From the NCBI GenBank assembly GCA_941918925.1, contig OW799233.1:135934533-135998532 (forward strand): DNA of 64,000 nucleotides, in the 5' to 3' direction. The DNA is from Phyto melanocephala (taxonomy: Eukaryota; Arthropoda; Insecta; Diptera; Rhinophoridae). A program made the translations under genes and the position numbers. Below the pieces are notes generated by a model, which saw only the letters and a list, made by a program, of their open reading frames with translations, did not search any database and was not told the origin of the DNA. Position 1 is the stretch's first letter, and every line of letters begins with the position of its first letter. Below, in pieces: positions 47,020-58,450 of this stretch.

Positions 47020-48110
47020 GTCCATACATAATGCACGTTGTAATTTGTCAGTCACGTGACTTTTTTGGTCAGCATATTCGACCAAATGTGTCCAAAACCG
47101 GCAGAATTGTACTCAAATTTCAGTAAACCGGATTTGTAGGAAATGTGAAAATACATGTGCATGCTTGCCTAGTTCGCGAGTGTGACAGAAGATCCGTCGT
47201 CCTCGACTCGTCTTGCCCAATAATTCAACATATCACGAACAACACTGATGCGAATTTTCAATAATGATTTGAATTTACATGCTGACAAGGTTCAATTGAC
47301 TCGAGCTAAATCCTACTGACTTCAATACACCGAATGTTTGGTTCAACAGATAGAAGGAAAAGGTGACTATAAAAAAAATCATCTTCAGCGACGTGACACC
47401 CTTTCACCTCAGTGAATTCGTTAAAAAGCAGAGTTGACCCATTGGGGCAAATGAGAATCTACGATTGATGAAAGGCCGATGCATTCAAATAGAGTGACTG
47501 TTTGGTGCGGTTTATGGGCTGTCGGCTTCATCGGCCCGTACTTGTTCGAAAATGAGGTCGGCCAAGCAGTTACCGTGAATGGTGATAACGAACTTCTTGT
47601 GGGGAAAAATTTAACATATGGACCAGGACAATATAAATAAAATTAAAATAAATAAATAATTTTTCTTTTTTTTAGTAGTAGAAGTTTGTAGCCAATTATG
47701 GCCTAGAGGCTTGGTTGCTGAAATTTAAATAAATAAATAAATAAATAAATATATGACCTCACAGCCAACGAAACAATAGCTCTTTTGCGTTGAAAATTCA
47801 ATAAGCCAAGAACAATTCAAGAGCTAAAAGATGAGATGATTCGCCACATTAACGACATTAAACCTCAATTATGTATCAATGGCATTGAAATCATACTTGG
47901 GTCATCGGATACAAGTATGCCACCAAAGCCGTGGCAAGCAATTGGCCAATATTTAGTTCCACACATAATTGTTATAGATCATTTTGTCTTAATATGTAGA
48001 TGTATACAGATGGATCTAAGTTTTTTCAGTGATATTTTTCCCAAATATTTAAGAAGTAGAATCATCAGAATATTTTATATAGAGAAATGTGTTACCAGAA
48101 AAACTTAATT
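47020..48110 (+). pseudogene. Tc1/mariner-superfamily transposase remnant interrupted by a retroposon tail
   Basis: Pieces in order: FGQHIRPNVSKTGRIV-like N-terminal helix region (47050-47110), IIFSDVTPFHLSEFVKKQS-like first catalytic block (47380-47440), NENLRLMKGRCIQI, then WCGLWAVGFIGPYLFENEVG and QAVTVNGDNE (47500-47590). After a 160-base interruption, DLTANETIALLR and KPRTIQELKDEMIRHINDIK follow. The second catalytic-Asp FQQDGA block is lost at the interruption. Many frames are broken. Confidence 0.75.
47600..47752 (+). mobile_element. Retroposon 3' tail with AAAT repeats
   Basis: A non-transposase insert containing AGCCAATTATGGCCTAGAGG and CTTGGTTGCTG ends in AAATTTAAAT followed by about six AAAT units (to 47751). 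A 3'-terminal tetranucleotide run is typical of some fly non-LTR retroposons. It splits the transposase remnant. Confidence 0.5.
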
Positions 48111-48794
48111 GTGGTGAAAAAATAGATTTCAGAATATCTACAAAATATGTGAAATAAATAAATAAAGTAATAAACAAATAAAATAATTAAAAAGAGCAAC
48201 CAATATTTACACACTGATGACTGCGGGTAGAAAGGACCTAACTCGCATTTTTTTACGAAATTGAGTAATTCAGTAATTTCATTACAAATATAAATATACA
48301 TCTTGACACAAAAATTTAATTCAATAGTTTTAAACAGTTTTACAAGCAGTTTCACAAAATAAGTTACATTATGATCCTTCTTCTGTAAAATTACAATTAT
48401 GTATGTAACTGTTATCTATTAGTTGTTTTAATCCAGAGATGGAACCGTAAATAACTTTTAACTCACAATTATATTTGTAATATACGACTGTTTGTTTACA
48501 CGCATGTTCGCTCTTCTAAATATAATGAAAAATAAACCGCGATAAAAATCTTATGGTTACGTCATACGGAAAAAAACCAAATTATCGAAATCATTTCTAA
48601 GTTTTTGCTATTAAAACTTTTTTAAATATTTTATAGAAACTTATTGCTAATAATAAACCTCTTTATATGTATTTAGATTTAATGATTTTCAAATTGTTCC
48701 TAAAAAATTAAAAATTAATAATTAATAAAGAACAAGAAAATTACGGAAATAGGAAATGTAGTTGTATGCTGAAGTGACGTTTAACAATCAGTAT

Positions 48795-48985
48795 ATATCT
48801 GTGACTTGGAGCTAAAAGGGCCAATGTCAAAATATTTACTTTTGAGAAAATTGGAATTGAATTTTAACTTTTATATATGCTTTTATAGTGACATTGGCCA
48901 GCATTTTATTTATGAAGCTGTTCTGAGTTAAGTATGACTTTAGCTGTTTTACCATAATGGCCCTTATAGCTCCAAGCCACATATA
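48795..48985 (+). mobile_element. MITE family M, copy 2 (inverted relative to 44221-44472)
   Basis: TATATCTGTGACTTGGAGCT and AAAAGGGCCAATGTCAAAAT at the left, with GGCCCTTATAGCTCCAAGCC and ACATATATA at the right. The interior GTGACATTGGCCAGCATTTT and ATTTATGAAGCTGTT is the reverse complement of the copy at 44221. It is about 60 bases shorter because one subterminal block is missing. Confidence 0.75.
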
Positions 48986-49482
48986 TACTGTATGGTGATA
49001 TTTTTTGTGTAACAAACATTAGCATAAACGTATAATGTCATTACCATCATGGTAGTGTACGATATTGAAAATTTTTTTAATTCAACATACAATACAATAA
49101 AGCCACTTATCAATAAACGAATATCCATATACAAACATAATTTGTAAAAACAATGTAAATTGAAGGATATTTTAATTTAAAAATATTTTTGAAGGAAAAA
49201 GATAAATAAATAAAACCATTAAGAAACTGAAGTAAATATTCATATCAATAACAATACTTTTATTCACATACATATGCAGGTATGTATATCAGTATATGCA
49301 TAAAGATATACATGTATATATAAAGTTCTTATCGTATATGTGAGGAATGGAAACGAATGTTTTTGTTTTTGCGTTTTTTTTTTTTAATTTACATGCAACA
49401 ATCGACAAAGTCAAGGTCAATACAAATTGATGTGCATGTTTACAAAGACTGAGAAGATTGTTTTAATACTTCGTCATACATA

Positions 49483-50362
49483 CCCAGCCTGCAAAATTGT
49501 CCGACATCTGTCAGATTTCTGTAAGAAATATCTTTAAACTAATAAGAATTCTATACGAATTCTGTTAGACTTTTGAACGAAAAACATAAAGTAGTTGGCA
49601 CGAATTCTGATAGACATGAAGTGAAAAATTCCTAGTTTTTTACCGACGTGTCTGTTATAAATCTGATGGAAAAAGCAGGGGAAATTCTAATTTAGTGTGC
49701 GACATTTGTAAAGAATATCTAATAAAATTCGTATAAAAATCTCACAGAAGTCATATGAAACTCATTTTTCTGTAATTTTTTATTTAATTATTTTATTATT
49801 ATTTAATTGTACATAGAAATTGATATACAAATTATATTGTCATTTTAATATTTAAAAGAATTCTTTTAACTATTTAAATTTTCTTTAAATTAAAAACTTT
49901 TTTGTATTAATTTTATTTAAATTTTAGCTATTTGTTTTTCAATAACTATTATTTATTTTTTTATTTTTATTTTAGACAATTTAAAAACATTTATATTTTA
50001 ATTAATTAATTAATTTCATTTTGTTTTGTAATATAGACACGATTGTAGGAAAACTAAAAATACCAAAAAATACATGAAAAATATATAACGCAATTTCTAC
50101 GAACAACAAAAACAAAAGGTAATAAAGCAACTTTGACAAATCAGTACGAAATCAGTTAGAAATCTAGCAGAGATGTCATCATATATGAGAACAATCCCTC
50201 CGATATATCCGTACAAAATCAATCAGAAATTTAACACACATGTAGAACAACGAATTTCCCAGATATGTTTGACAGAAATCTGTACCAAATATCCGTAAAA
50301 ACAATCAAATATTTGTCAGACTTGTCTGATTCCGACATTGTGGTACTATTTTGCAGGTTGGG
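49483..50362. mobile_element. 880-bp TA-flanked TIR element with CCCAGCCTGCAAAAT ends
   Basis: CCCAGCCTGCAAAATTGTCC at the left is mirrored by GGTACTATTTTGCAGGTTGG at the right, flanked by TA on both sides. Subterminal sequence repeats variants of CAGATTTCTGT and its complement (for example TCTGTCAGATTTCTG, GACAGAAATCTG, ATCAGTTAGAAATC) many times. There is no transposase. A smaller element with CCCAGC ends lies at 51438-51824. Confidence 0.7.
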
Positions 50363-50902
50363 TACTTATAATAATTTACATTTTTATGAACATAAAACAT
50401 ACATATATAGAATATTACATCATTAGAAGTTTATAAAAATACGCACAAACATCACACAAAGACATAAAATCAATAATAAAACATGTTAGTATGATACATT
50501 TGGCTTTGACGATTCTCAATTAAATTTTTTTTTAAATATTAAAATTTCAATTTGTTATATTTGAAGTTCTTATGGAATCTCATCGCTATCAGAATAACAT
50601 GTCATGTATTTCGATACTTCTGTTCAAGGTGTAACAATAGAAAGTGATTGCATTTCGGAGAGAAATTTTTGATAATATTTATGTTTATCATATGACAGTG
50701 ATGGTATATGAGAATTTCAGTCTTGTGCCAAAATGTTAGCTAAAAAGTGCCAAAACATCTTAAAAAGTGCCATAACAAACATGTCATGTCTACATATTTA
50801 AAAAAAATAAAATCCATTTATTGTTTTATTATTATATATAAAAAAAATTTCGAACTTCAATATTTAAAAAATTTATACAGATAAATTATATATAAATAAT
50901 AG

Positions 50903-51195
50903 CTTGTGCCCGCGACTTCGTCTGCGTAGTTATCGGGAAAGAAGGTAGACTTATCATTAACAACAAAAACAAAAATATTTACAATACAAACAACCCGTTT
51001 AGGATGTGTTATGATGAGCTTGCCAACGACTTTCCGTTATTATCGTGATAAAAAGTAGCCTATGTGTTACTCCAGGTTGTTATTTATCTATGAGCCGAAT
51101 TTCATTTAGTTCAGTTCAGCCGTTTTTGCGTGATTGAGTAACAAATATCCAAACACACAAACATTCACATTCATTATATTATTATAGTAGGATTA
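50903..51195 (+). mobile_element. Short retroposon of a widespread arthropod type (GCCCGCGACTTCGTC...)
   Basis: TAGCTTGTGCCCGCGACTTC, AAAAGTAGCCTATGTGTTAC, CCGAATTTCATTTAGTTCAG, CAGCCGTTTTTGCGTGATTG and ACATTCACATTCATTATATT with ATTATAGTAGGAT are landmark words of a short retroposon (the 3' end of an RTE-like LINE, or a SINE using it) that is abundant in insects. The copy appears nearly complete at its 3' end. The name of the family is not certain. Confidence 0.65.
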
Positions 51196-51293
51196 TTATT
51201 TATTAAATATACACATATGTATTTTATATGTAATGCTAAATAATTATTCCAAATAGGTATATATTAAATATATATTGTTAAATAACATTAAAT

Positions 51294-51939
51294 ATATCGA
51301 TGCCTTACTTCCTTAACCTCGTATCTTAAAAAATAAAATTTTTCAGGAGAAAAAAACGGTTAATCTTTTTATACTTCGGTGTTTGGTTAAAAGTTTAAAT
51401 GCAATTATTAAGGAATTGATTGTATTTATGTATATTACCCAGCAAAAAAAATTGGAAGTAGTGCAAAGCGAATTACATTTACAAGACTTCTAAATCAATT
51501 GTGTAAAAGCATTAATTCTAAATGACTTCTTAACTGTAAAATAATTTGTCATAAATGATGTGCTTAAAAATGAATGAACATCATGCAAAATATCTTAAAG
51601 AATTCATGTAAACAAACATATTTAACACATGAAATATCCGATACTTGTCGCCAAATATGCACTTATTAGAATGAAGTGCAGTTCATTAAAATATTCATGT
51701 AAACACATGATCGCCAATGACACGCTAATGTTAAAATCACTAGTGTTTTCACCTAAATTAAAGTACTTCATCATCAGTTGAACCCCTGAAAAATCACTTC
51801 TTTGTCATAGATGTTTTTGCTGGGTAGTAGTAATAATATACTAATCTTTTTTAGTTAAAGCATAAAAGAATCGTTCGATATGAAAAAGTCAAAACCGTAT
51901 TTTTTAAGAAACGAGGTTGAGGAAGTAAGGCATCGATAT
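51294..51939. mobile_element. ~645-bp TIR element, with a second element nested inside
   Basis: ATATCGATGCCTTACTTCCT and TAACCTCGTATCTTAAAAAA at the left are mirrored by TTTTTTAAGAAACGAGGTTG and AGGAAGTAAGGCATCGATAT at the right, TIRs of about 45 bases. The same words occur inside the MITE at 18546. The element at 51438-51824 is inserted in its centre. Confidence 0.75.
51438..51824. mobile_element. 387-bp TA-flanked nested TIR element (CCCAGCAAAAA ends)
   Basis: CCCAGCAAAAAAAATTGGAA at the left is mirrored by ATAGATGTTTTTGCTGGG at the right, with TA at 51436-51437 and 51825-51826. It lies wholly inside the 51294-51939 element, so it is younger than it. The TIR is short (about 12 bases). No coding potential. 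Confidence 0.75.
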
Positions 51940-52064
51940 GTATGTAGTTATAAAATTCTAGTAAAACCTCGTTTACAAAAATTGTATTTGTAACATTTGT
52001 TTGGGTAATTATTTTTAAGACATCACTGTCATAACAACATTTTGAGTTGGATTTTAATAAATCC

Positions 52065-52199
52065 TGGGGCTCAATTCTCGTTCTGTGAAACTGTGAAATG
52101 AAAAAGTTTTTGCATAGCAAAGGGTATGGTGGCACCATATGATATTACACACAAAAACTTTTCATTTCATAGTTAAATAGAACGAGAATTGATACCCTG
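52065..52199. repeat. Hairpin MITE, ~135 bp
   Basis: GGGGCTCAATTCTCGTTCTG, then AAACTGTGAAATGAAAAAGT, is mirrored by ACTTTTCATTTCATAGTTAA and ATAGAACGAGAATTGATACC. Arms are about 55 bases with a few mismatches around a short loop. No second copy was noticed. Confidence 0.7.
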
Positions 52200-52322
52200 A
52201 GATCAAATTAATGATGATAAAGTATTTACCTGAAGTCAAACACTAAATTCAAATTGAACTTCTTTAAGCAGAGCCTGCAAACAATTATTCTTTCCCATCA
52301 TAACCGAACAATTATCCGATTA

Positions 52323-52441
52323 AGGGCCGTATTCATAAAAAATATTTAAGGTTTATTGAAGGCTTATTTGACAAATTTCTCTACAACATCTGTCAAATAA
52401 GCCTTTAATAAACCTAAAATATTTTTTATGAATACGGTCCT
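52323..52441. repeat. Hairpin MITE family H, copy 3 (best preserved)
   Basis: AGGGCCGTATTCATAAAAAA, TATTTAAGGTTTATTGAAGG and CTTATTTGACAAAT are followed by a ~12-base loop and then ATCTGTCAAATAAGCCTTTA, ATAAACCTAAAATATTTTTT and ATGAATACGGTCCT. The arms of about 53 bases are almost perfectly complementary, more so than in the copies at 9291 and 32055. Confidence 0.8.
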
Positions 52442-53759
52442 AAATTTTTTATAGGAATTTCATTATCCTGTAAAACGTTTATAATGGCATTACAAATCGA
52501 TTGATTGGAATCAATCAACACATTTTCCAACATATAAACGTACTAAAATGGCAAAATTTTTGATACTGTGCAGTCCGTAGTTTCGCATTTTAGTATTTAC
52601 AACAGGGAAAAAAATCATTTATTTCTTATTATTAAAAAATATATTTCTTAAAAACTAAGTAAAATTATATATTTTTCATTGTTTGAAAAAGTGCCAAAAT
52701 TTTATTGAGCGTGCCATAGTGCCATTAAACAGTCAATAGTGCCAAAAATGGCACGATTGAGCCACTTTTGCCAACAGTGTCATATGACAATTTGAAGTTA
52801 TGAAAGAAGAGAAAAAGTGTATAAAAGTTTGACATTTATAAGAGAACAACTGAACAATTAAAAATAGCTAGTTTAGTGTACCCTGTTTTTGTTCTATGTT
52901 AGAACGGAAGTAATATTTTTTAAGCATAAAACAGAAATAAAACATAAACATTTATGTCACAAATGTAATTTTCTTATAAAACCAGATTTCTTTTCTGTAT
53001 TTGTATATAACTAAATGTAAAATACACAAACAGATTTTTGTCCAGCTTCTCTTTTTGCTTAATGTAATGGCATTTAACTAAAACTAAACGCAAACGTTTG
53101 TGCTTTGTGCCAAGCATATTTGCTAAATTCAGCTTATACAGAAAAAGATCTATTTGAATTTTAATTACGAAATTAATACTATTAATCAAAATTTTATTCG
53201 ATTTTGCTCCAATTATCAAAATGATACTATTAATTAAATGAAAATTAATAGTTTAAATTGAATAAATATTGCGAAAAATATCAATTAAATCAGTATTAAA
53301 AATTTAATTAAATTTTCTATAATTTTAATTAATTTAATCATAGGAGTGAAATTTGAGATTAACTTAAATAAAAAAATTATTATATCAATAATACAAATCG
53401 TCGAACCTGTTTTAAACAAAAGTATCCGAGAAGAATATAGAAATATTTTTTTATTTATTTATATATAAATATTTGTGTTTAGCATATTATACCCATAAGA
53501 AAAACGAATGACATAAGAATATGTACAATATAATATATTTAAGAACTGGTGGCATAACCAAAAGTCATATTTTTAAAACTAAATGAAGTGCATCCCCGAC
53601 CTAGACACAAAGAAATTTTACCGCTAAAAATTTTGATTAAATGTAGATAAAAAATTAAAATAATTAATAACTATTAAGGTTAGAATCTAACAGAATATTT
53701 TGGGCTTCATGGAATATTGACTTATGTCACATCTGCAATTGTTTAAAGCTCTTTATTAG

Positions 53760-54450
53760 GGAGATCGATTATTCGACTTTTTTTAAAAACCGGTTTTCGA
53801 ATATACCGAATATATAGTTGATATTAAAAAAACCGATTTCGGTTAAGCATTTAAAAATACCCGATTAACGGGTGTTATTCGAAAAAGTTTATTTAGATAA
53901 AATCAAAACAATTTTACAAAGGCAAAGAACGAACAAAATATTCTACAGTCATTACAGAAATTTTTTAAGAATTTTTGCTTTAAAATATTAGAAACATATT
54001 TATGCATTAATATATATTCAATTTAAATAAAAATAATTAAAAATTTCGTCTTAGTTGCTTCTTTTAAAATAAGCTTTTAGAAACAAAATGCAGATTAAAT
54101 GTTTTGAAGTATGTTTATCCATTTCCTTTTTTTGTTTTTATGAAACTTGACATTAAAAATCACCTTCCACTTAACATACATGTTGAACTTATAGAATATG
54201 AATAACACGTAATCTTTTTAGCCGTTCAGATCACTTATGAGACACTTATCTAAATAAAACAAATCCCCCAAAATGTGTTCTTTTTAATTGACTTTTGTAG
54301 GGCATTTTGGTTTGTGCAAATATTTATTAGTACTGTTCTGCTCATAACAATAACCGGTTTATTTGCACCAAAATAATCGGTTTATTCGATATTCAAAAAA
54401 TTTACATTTAAAAAAAACTGGATAAAACCGATCGATTAATAGATTAGGAA
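53760..54450. repeat. Possible degraded TIR element
   Basis: GATCGATTATTCGAC with AAAACCGGTTTTCGAATATA at the left, and CGGTTTATTCGATATTC with AAAACCGATCGATTAATAGA at the right, are loosely inverted, and several CGGTTT/AAACCG words recur between. No target duplication or coding potential is visible. Confidence 0.3.
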
Positions 54451-55239
54451 TAAAGTCTATGTACTTACTAGAACTCTAATTTGCTGATTAGCCACTATTA
54501 TTTTAAAATTTAACTTGCTTTTTGACATGATTAATTAACATTTTATTAAGCTAATCCTTCAAAATCAAATTTTGACAAAAAATTAATCAATTCAATTTTA
54601 TTTTTCAATATAATTTTTTCAACTAAGAGAAATTTCTAAGTTTTTTGAAAAAATTTAATGTCAATTAAAAAAAAAAATTATTTATCAATTAATTAACAAA
54701 TTTTAAGCTTTAAATATTTACTTGATTATTTGGTATTGAATGCAAAGTGTAGGGAACAATGTCATAAATTTTTTGTAAGAATTCATAAAACTATGCATTA
54801 TCTCTAAGGATAATAGTTATGTTAAAAGTCTTCTAATAGGGACTTCCGAATATTAGCAGTTAATACTAACAATATTCACGTTTATCGTGAATTCCACAAT
54901 GTAAAACTTTCCGAAAAAAATTTTTTTTTCACATGGATTTTAATTTCGTATTATGAATTCCATGTTAATGAAACGACATACCTGATTAATAATTATCTTT
55001 ACAAATGGTAAAAATATTTCACATTTGAAATATTGAAAAAATGTGGACCGTTTTAGGCAGGCAAGGTACAACTGATTTCATGATCATTGGCTTAACTAGA
55101 CCATTTTGAATCTGTGGATTGTTTTTAAAGAATTTAAAAAAATTAACTATATAATATTGGTATAAGATTAGCTCAGTTTATGATTTTGAAAAGAAAAACA
55201 ATTTTGGGCTTTTTCCACCTTAAAAAAATTTGTAGCTAC

Positions 55240-55740
55240 GTCAATGTTCATGATACCAACTGATTACAAGTTCGGAAATATCATTGTGTAATTATTATAA
55301 TGATAACCGTGATTGCCATTGGCCGTCATTTATTCAGTAAGAATCACCAAACCACGATGGACGAATATAGCGTTCAACAATAATACGTACGTCAACAAGC
55401 AAAATTGTTGAATTTGGAACAATTAAAATCTATCATAAAATCCCAGACCGTCCAATGGTAAAGGTATTGTTTACTGTGGATTCTGATATAGCGAGGTTAA
55501 CGGCCTATATTTCTTTAAGGACAACAATACCCAAGACTTAATCGTCAACGACGAGCGATGATTGCCAACTATTTTTGGTCGTAATTTAATAATATCGACA
55601 CCAATGACATGTGGTTTCAACAGAACAGCGCTACGTGCCACACAGCTCAAGGGACATTATTTACAAGAGATTTGTCGGACTAGCCATTGAGATCGTATTA
55701 TTTGGCTTCGTTTGACTTTTTTGTAAAGTTTTCTCACAAA
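55240..55740 (+). pseudogene. Tc1/mariner-superfamily transposase, catalytic-region remnant
   Basis: Shifted frames give a VYCGF-like block, SEVNGLYFFKDNNTQDLIVN, ERYRAMIANYF-like sequence, DTNDMWFQQNSATCHTAQ and RTIW-LRLTFL-type pieces. They match the order of the WCGLW, GPYFF, VNGERY and FQQDGATCHT motifs. The second catalytic Asp is replaced (FQQNSA), so this copy could not be active even if its frame were restored. Confidence 0.75.
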
Positions 55741-56094
55741 TTATATACATTTACAGAATAGAAAACAAAAATGATAGTGGTGATCTTAATAATTTAGTCA
55801 CTATTTAGTTCGTTAGCAAAAGGTAGCAGATATGTATTTGAAAAATCAAAAAGGTTTTTGAAAAGAGTTGTATAATTAATCGTTCTATTATGCACACATC
55901 TTAGTGATGCTGGATTGTTGTTATTATGCTTATAATGTATGTGTGTTTAAGGGTATGTGCATGTTTGAATTCAATTGTTGATGTTGCTGATAATCTTTTA
56001 TCAAGTCAATTAATCATTTTAACTTTTTTAAACTATTATTCATATTTCTTTATATTTTGATAACATTAATAATCTTTTTTTATTATGTATTTTA

Positions 56095-56910
56095 TTATAC
56101 CCTTCACCTGTGGTGCACAAGGGTATATATAGCTTTGTCATTCCGTTTGTAATTTCTACAATTTTCATTTCCGACCCCATAAAGTATATATTTTCTGAAA
56201 GCTTATGAATAGAGGAGTCGATTAAGCCCTGACCGTCTGTCCGTCTGTCCGTCTATCCGTCTGTCCGTCTGCCCGTCTGTCCGTGTGTTGGTTGAAATCA
56301 ACTTTTAGAAGCAACTATATGTTCCTCAGATCTGTATATGGTATCAATCTCTTGGAAATATCCAGGAATGAATCGCTATTGAAATTCAGCACAATCGCCC
56401 CATAACTTTCTGAGATATGAGCAAAAAACCACGACCACCTCGTTTTTTTTCACAATTACAACAACAACATACATACATAGATACATGTAAAAAACATACC
56501 AAACAAAAAAAATTACAAAAAAAAAATATTAAAAATAAGAAAAAAATAATAAAAAAAACTACAAAAAAAAAATTTTTAAAAAATTTAAAAATAAATTTAA
56601 AAAATTTTTTTAAAAATTTTTCTAAAAAAATTTTTTAAAAAAATTTAAAAAAAATATAAAAAAAAATAATAAAATATAAATAATATATTAAATAAAAAAA
56701 AATAATAAAATATAAATAATATATTAAATAAAATAAAATAAAATTTTTTTGGCTCAGCTGGGATTCGATGCCACATTTATTCTAACGTGTACATTTGTAC
56801 GTATTTGATATGGGATGAATGGTGATACAAACATTTGTTATTGCATGACTACACGTTGTGAAGGGTATATAAGATTCGGCACGGCCGAATATAGCACTGT
56901 TACTTGTTGT
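56095..56910 (+). mobile_element. INE-1/DINE-1-like element, copy 6, with inverted centre and GTCY microsatellite
   Basis: It begins TACCCTTCACCTGTGGTGCA and ends GTGAAGGGTATATAAGATTC, then GGCACGGCCGAATATAGCAC, retaining the 3' hairpin. A GTCCGTCT array (about 56240-56290) is the longest GTCY run in the window. Unlike copies 1, 5 and those in the hAT-like pair, the AT-rich centre (about 56470-56775) is reversed: it starts with CATACATACATAGATACATG and ends GGCTCAGCTGGGATTCGATG, whereas copy 1 has TCCCAGCTGAGCC first and ACATGTATGTACG last. Confidence 0.75.
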
Positions 56911-57216
56911 TTTGTGTGTTTGTTTTTAATTAGTAGTAGTAGCTACTATATGTAACGTAGTGGTTAAAAACAACAAGAATTACAAAAAAAAACAAAATAT
57001 TACAATAAATAATGTCAAGTGATAACCAACACAAGCTTAAAAATACTTTAACAAAAAAAAATAAAAAAAACAAGTAAGAGCACTATATTCGGCTGTGGCG
57101 AATCTTTTATACCCACCACCAATTTTGTGTACATTTAAAGCACAATATTTTTTATTTTGTTAATCGCTATAGAATAATCTCTTTATAATAAAATATCTAT
57201 CACTTTCTTTGTAGAG

Positions 57217-57824
57217 GGTGGTTAAATTTTAAGGGCCCATGTTTAAGGTGAACCACATCTAAACTTCAACTTTTTTCTTGTATTTCATTTGACATTTCTC
57301 AATCTCAGACTAACTCAATTTGAACCGTGGAAAGATACGTAATCGAGCAACGCTTTTAAATATTAAAGATTTTTATAAAAATGGGCGTTCAAATCAAAAT
57401 GCATTTTGTGCACTTCGTGATTCTTTTGGTCAACATAATCGTTCGAATTCGTCCACAATCGTGAGAATTGTAAAAAATATTTAAATGTCTGCAAAGCAGG
57501 TCTGTATGAAATGTGAAAACATCAGTGAATGCCATCTTTGTTCGCTGAATGGGAAACATTGCTGTTTTTCACGATAACGTGGCAAAAGAGCAAGCAACCT
57601 CGACTCATCATCGTGCCCAACAATCGAGCAACAACAGTGTCATTGAAAATTTGGACTATCGGATCGTGGTGTGCCGCCTAGGTTGGGGGGCCATTTGGCC
57701 GATATTTTGTACCATACATAATTGAAGCATACAAATATTATCATTATAAAAATAAATGATAATAATTTCATAATAATTTTATTCAAAATCAACATAGTCC
57801 CTTAAAATAAAACCACCCATTATA
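57217..57824 (+). mobile_element. Nested mariner-type element with transposase remnant
   Basis: GGGTGGTTAAATTTTAAGGG at the left and CCCTTAAAATAAAACCACCC at the right are TIRs of about 20 bases. Inside, broken frames give IFIKMGVQI or YKNGRSNQNAFCALRDFFGQ, HNRSNSSTIVRIVKNI (DNA-binding region) and, near the end, GGHLADILYHT. Most of the catalytic domain is deleted. The element interrupts the left part of the 57068-59800 element. Confidence 0.7.
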
Positions 57825-58450
57825 ACTTCGGTATGCTAGTAAAATGTTTTCGTAAATTTAGTCTTTCAATGAAAGTGGCCGTTAAAATACGCGTGTCAAT
57901 AAAGTTTCTGCTAATAAACATAACTTAGATATTTCAATATAGTCCTTTAGTATTCCAAAATCTTTATTCATAGAGAATTTACATGAATTTAAGAGGAAGA
58001 AAGTGAATTTAAGGTTAAATTTTAAGGGCCACAGGGTGATTTAAAATATACATTCTCTGCATTTTTCTAAAACGGGAAATTTATTAGTAAGATTTTGATT
58101 TTTAAACTTCTATAACATTTTGCTTTTAAAAGATTTTCAAACGAAATAAGTTTTGTATAATTTTAAAATTTGTTAGCCATTAGTACATGAAAATAAATTG
58201 TTTATAATGTTTAGAGACAATTTTTTTTGACTTAGGTCAAAATTTTCCTAAATTCCCATTTTTAATAGAGCATAATTTCAGGAGAACATAAACATAAGTT
58301 GTTAGCATGCCATCTAGTAGTTGCTAGTAGAGTCATCTATTTTATCATCTTTATCTTATATTTAGCTACAGTACAATAAATGGCGCAGTGTAAGATGAAT
58401 AAATGCTAATATATATGACTAATATATTTTTATAAAAATTTAAGGAAAAA

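Noticed and set aside
53485..53505. Possible cindr start exon: minus strand ATGG followed by GTATAA
   Set aside because: The donor is weak, the surroundings lie in AT-rich DNA, and nothing else supports an exon.
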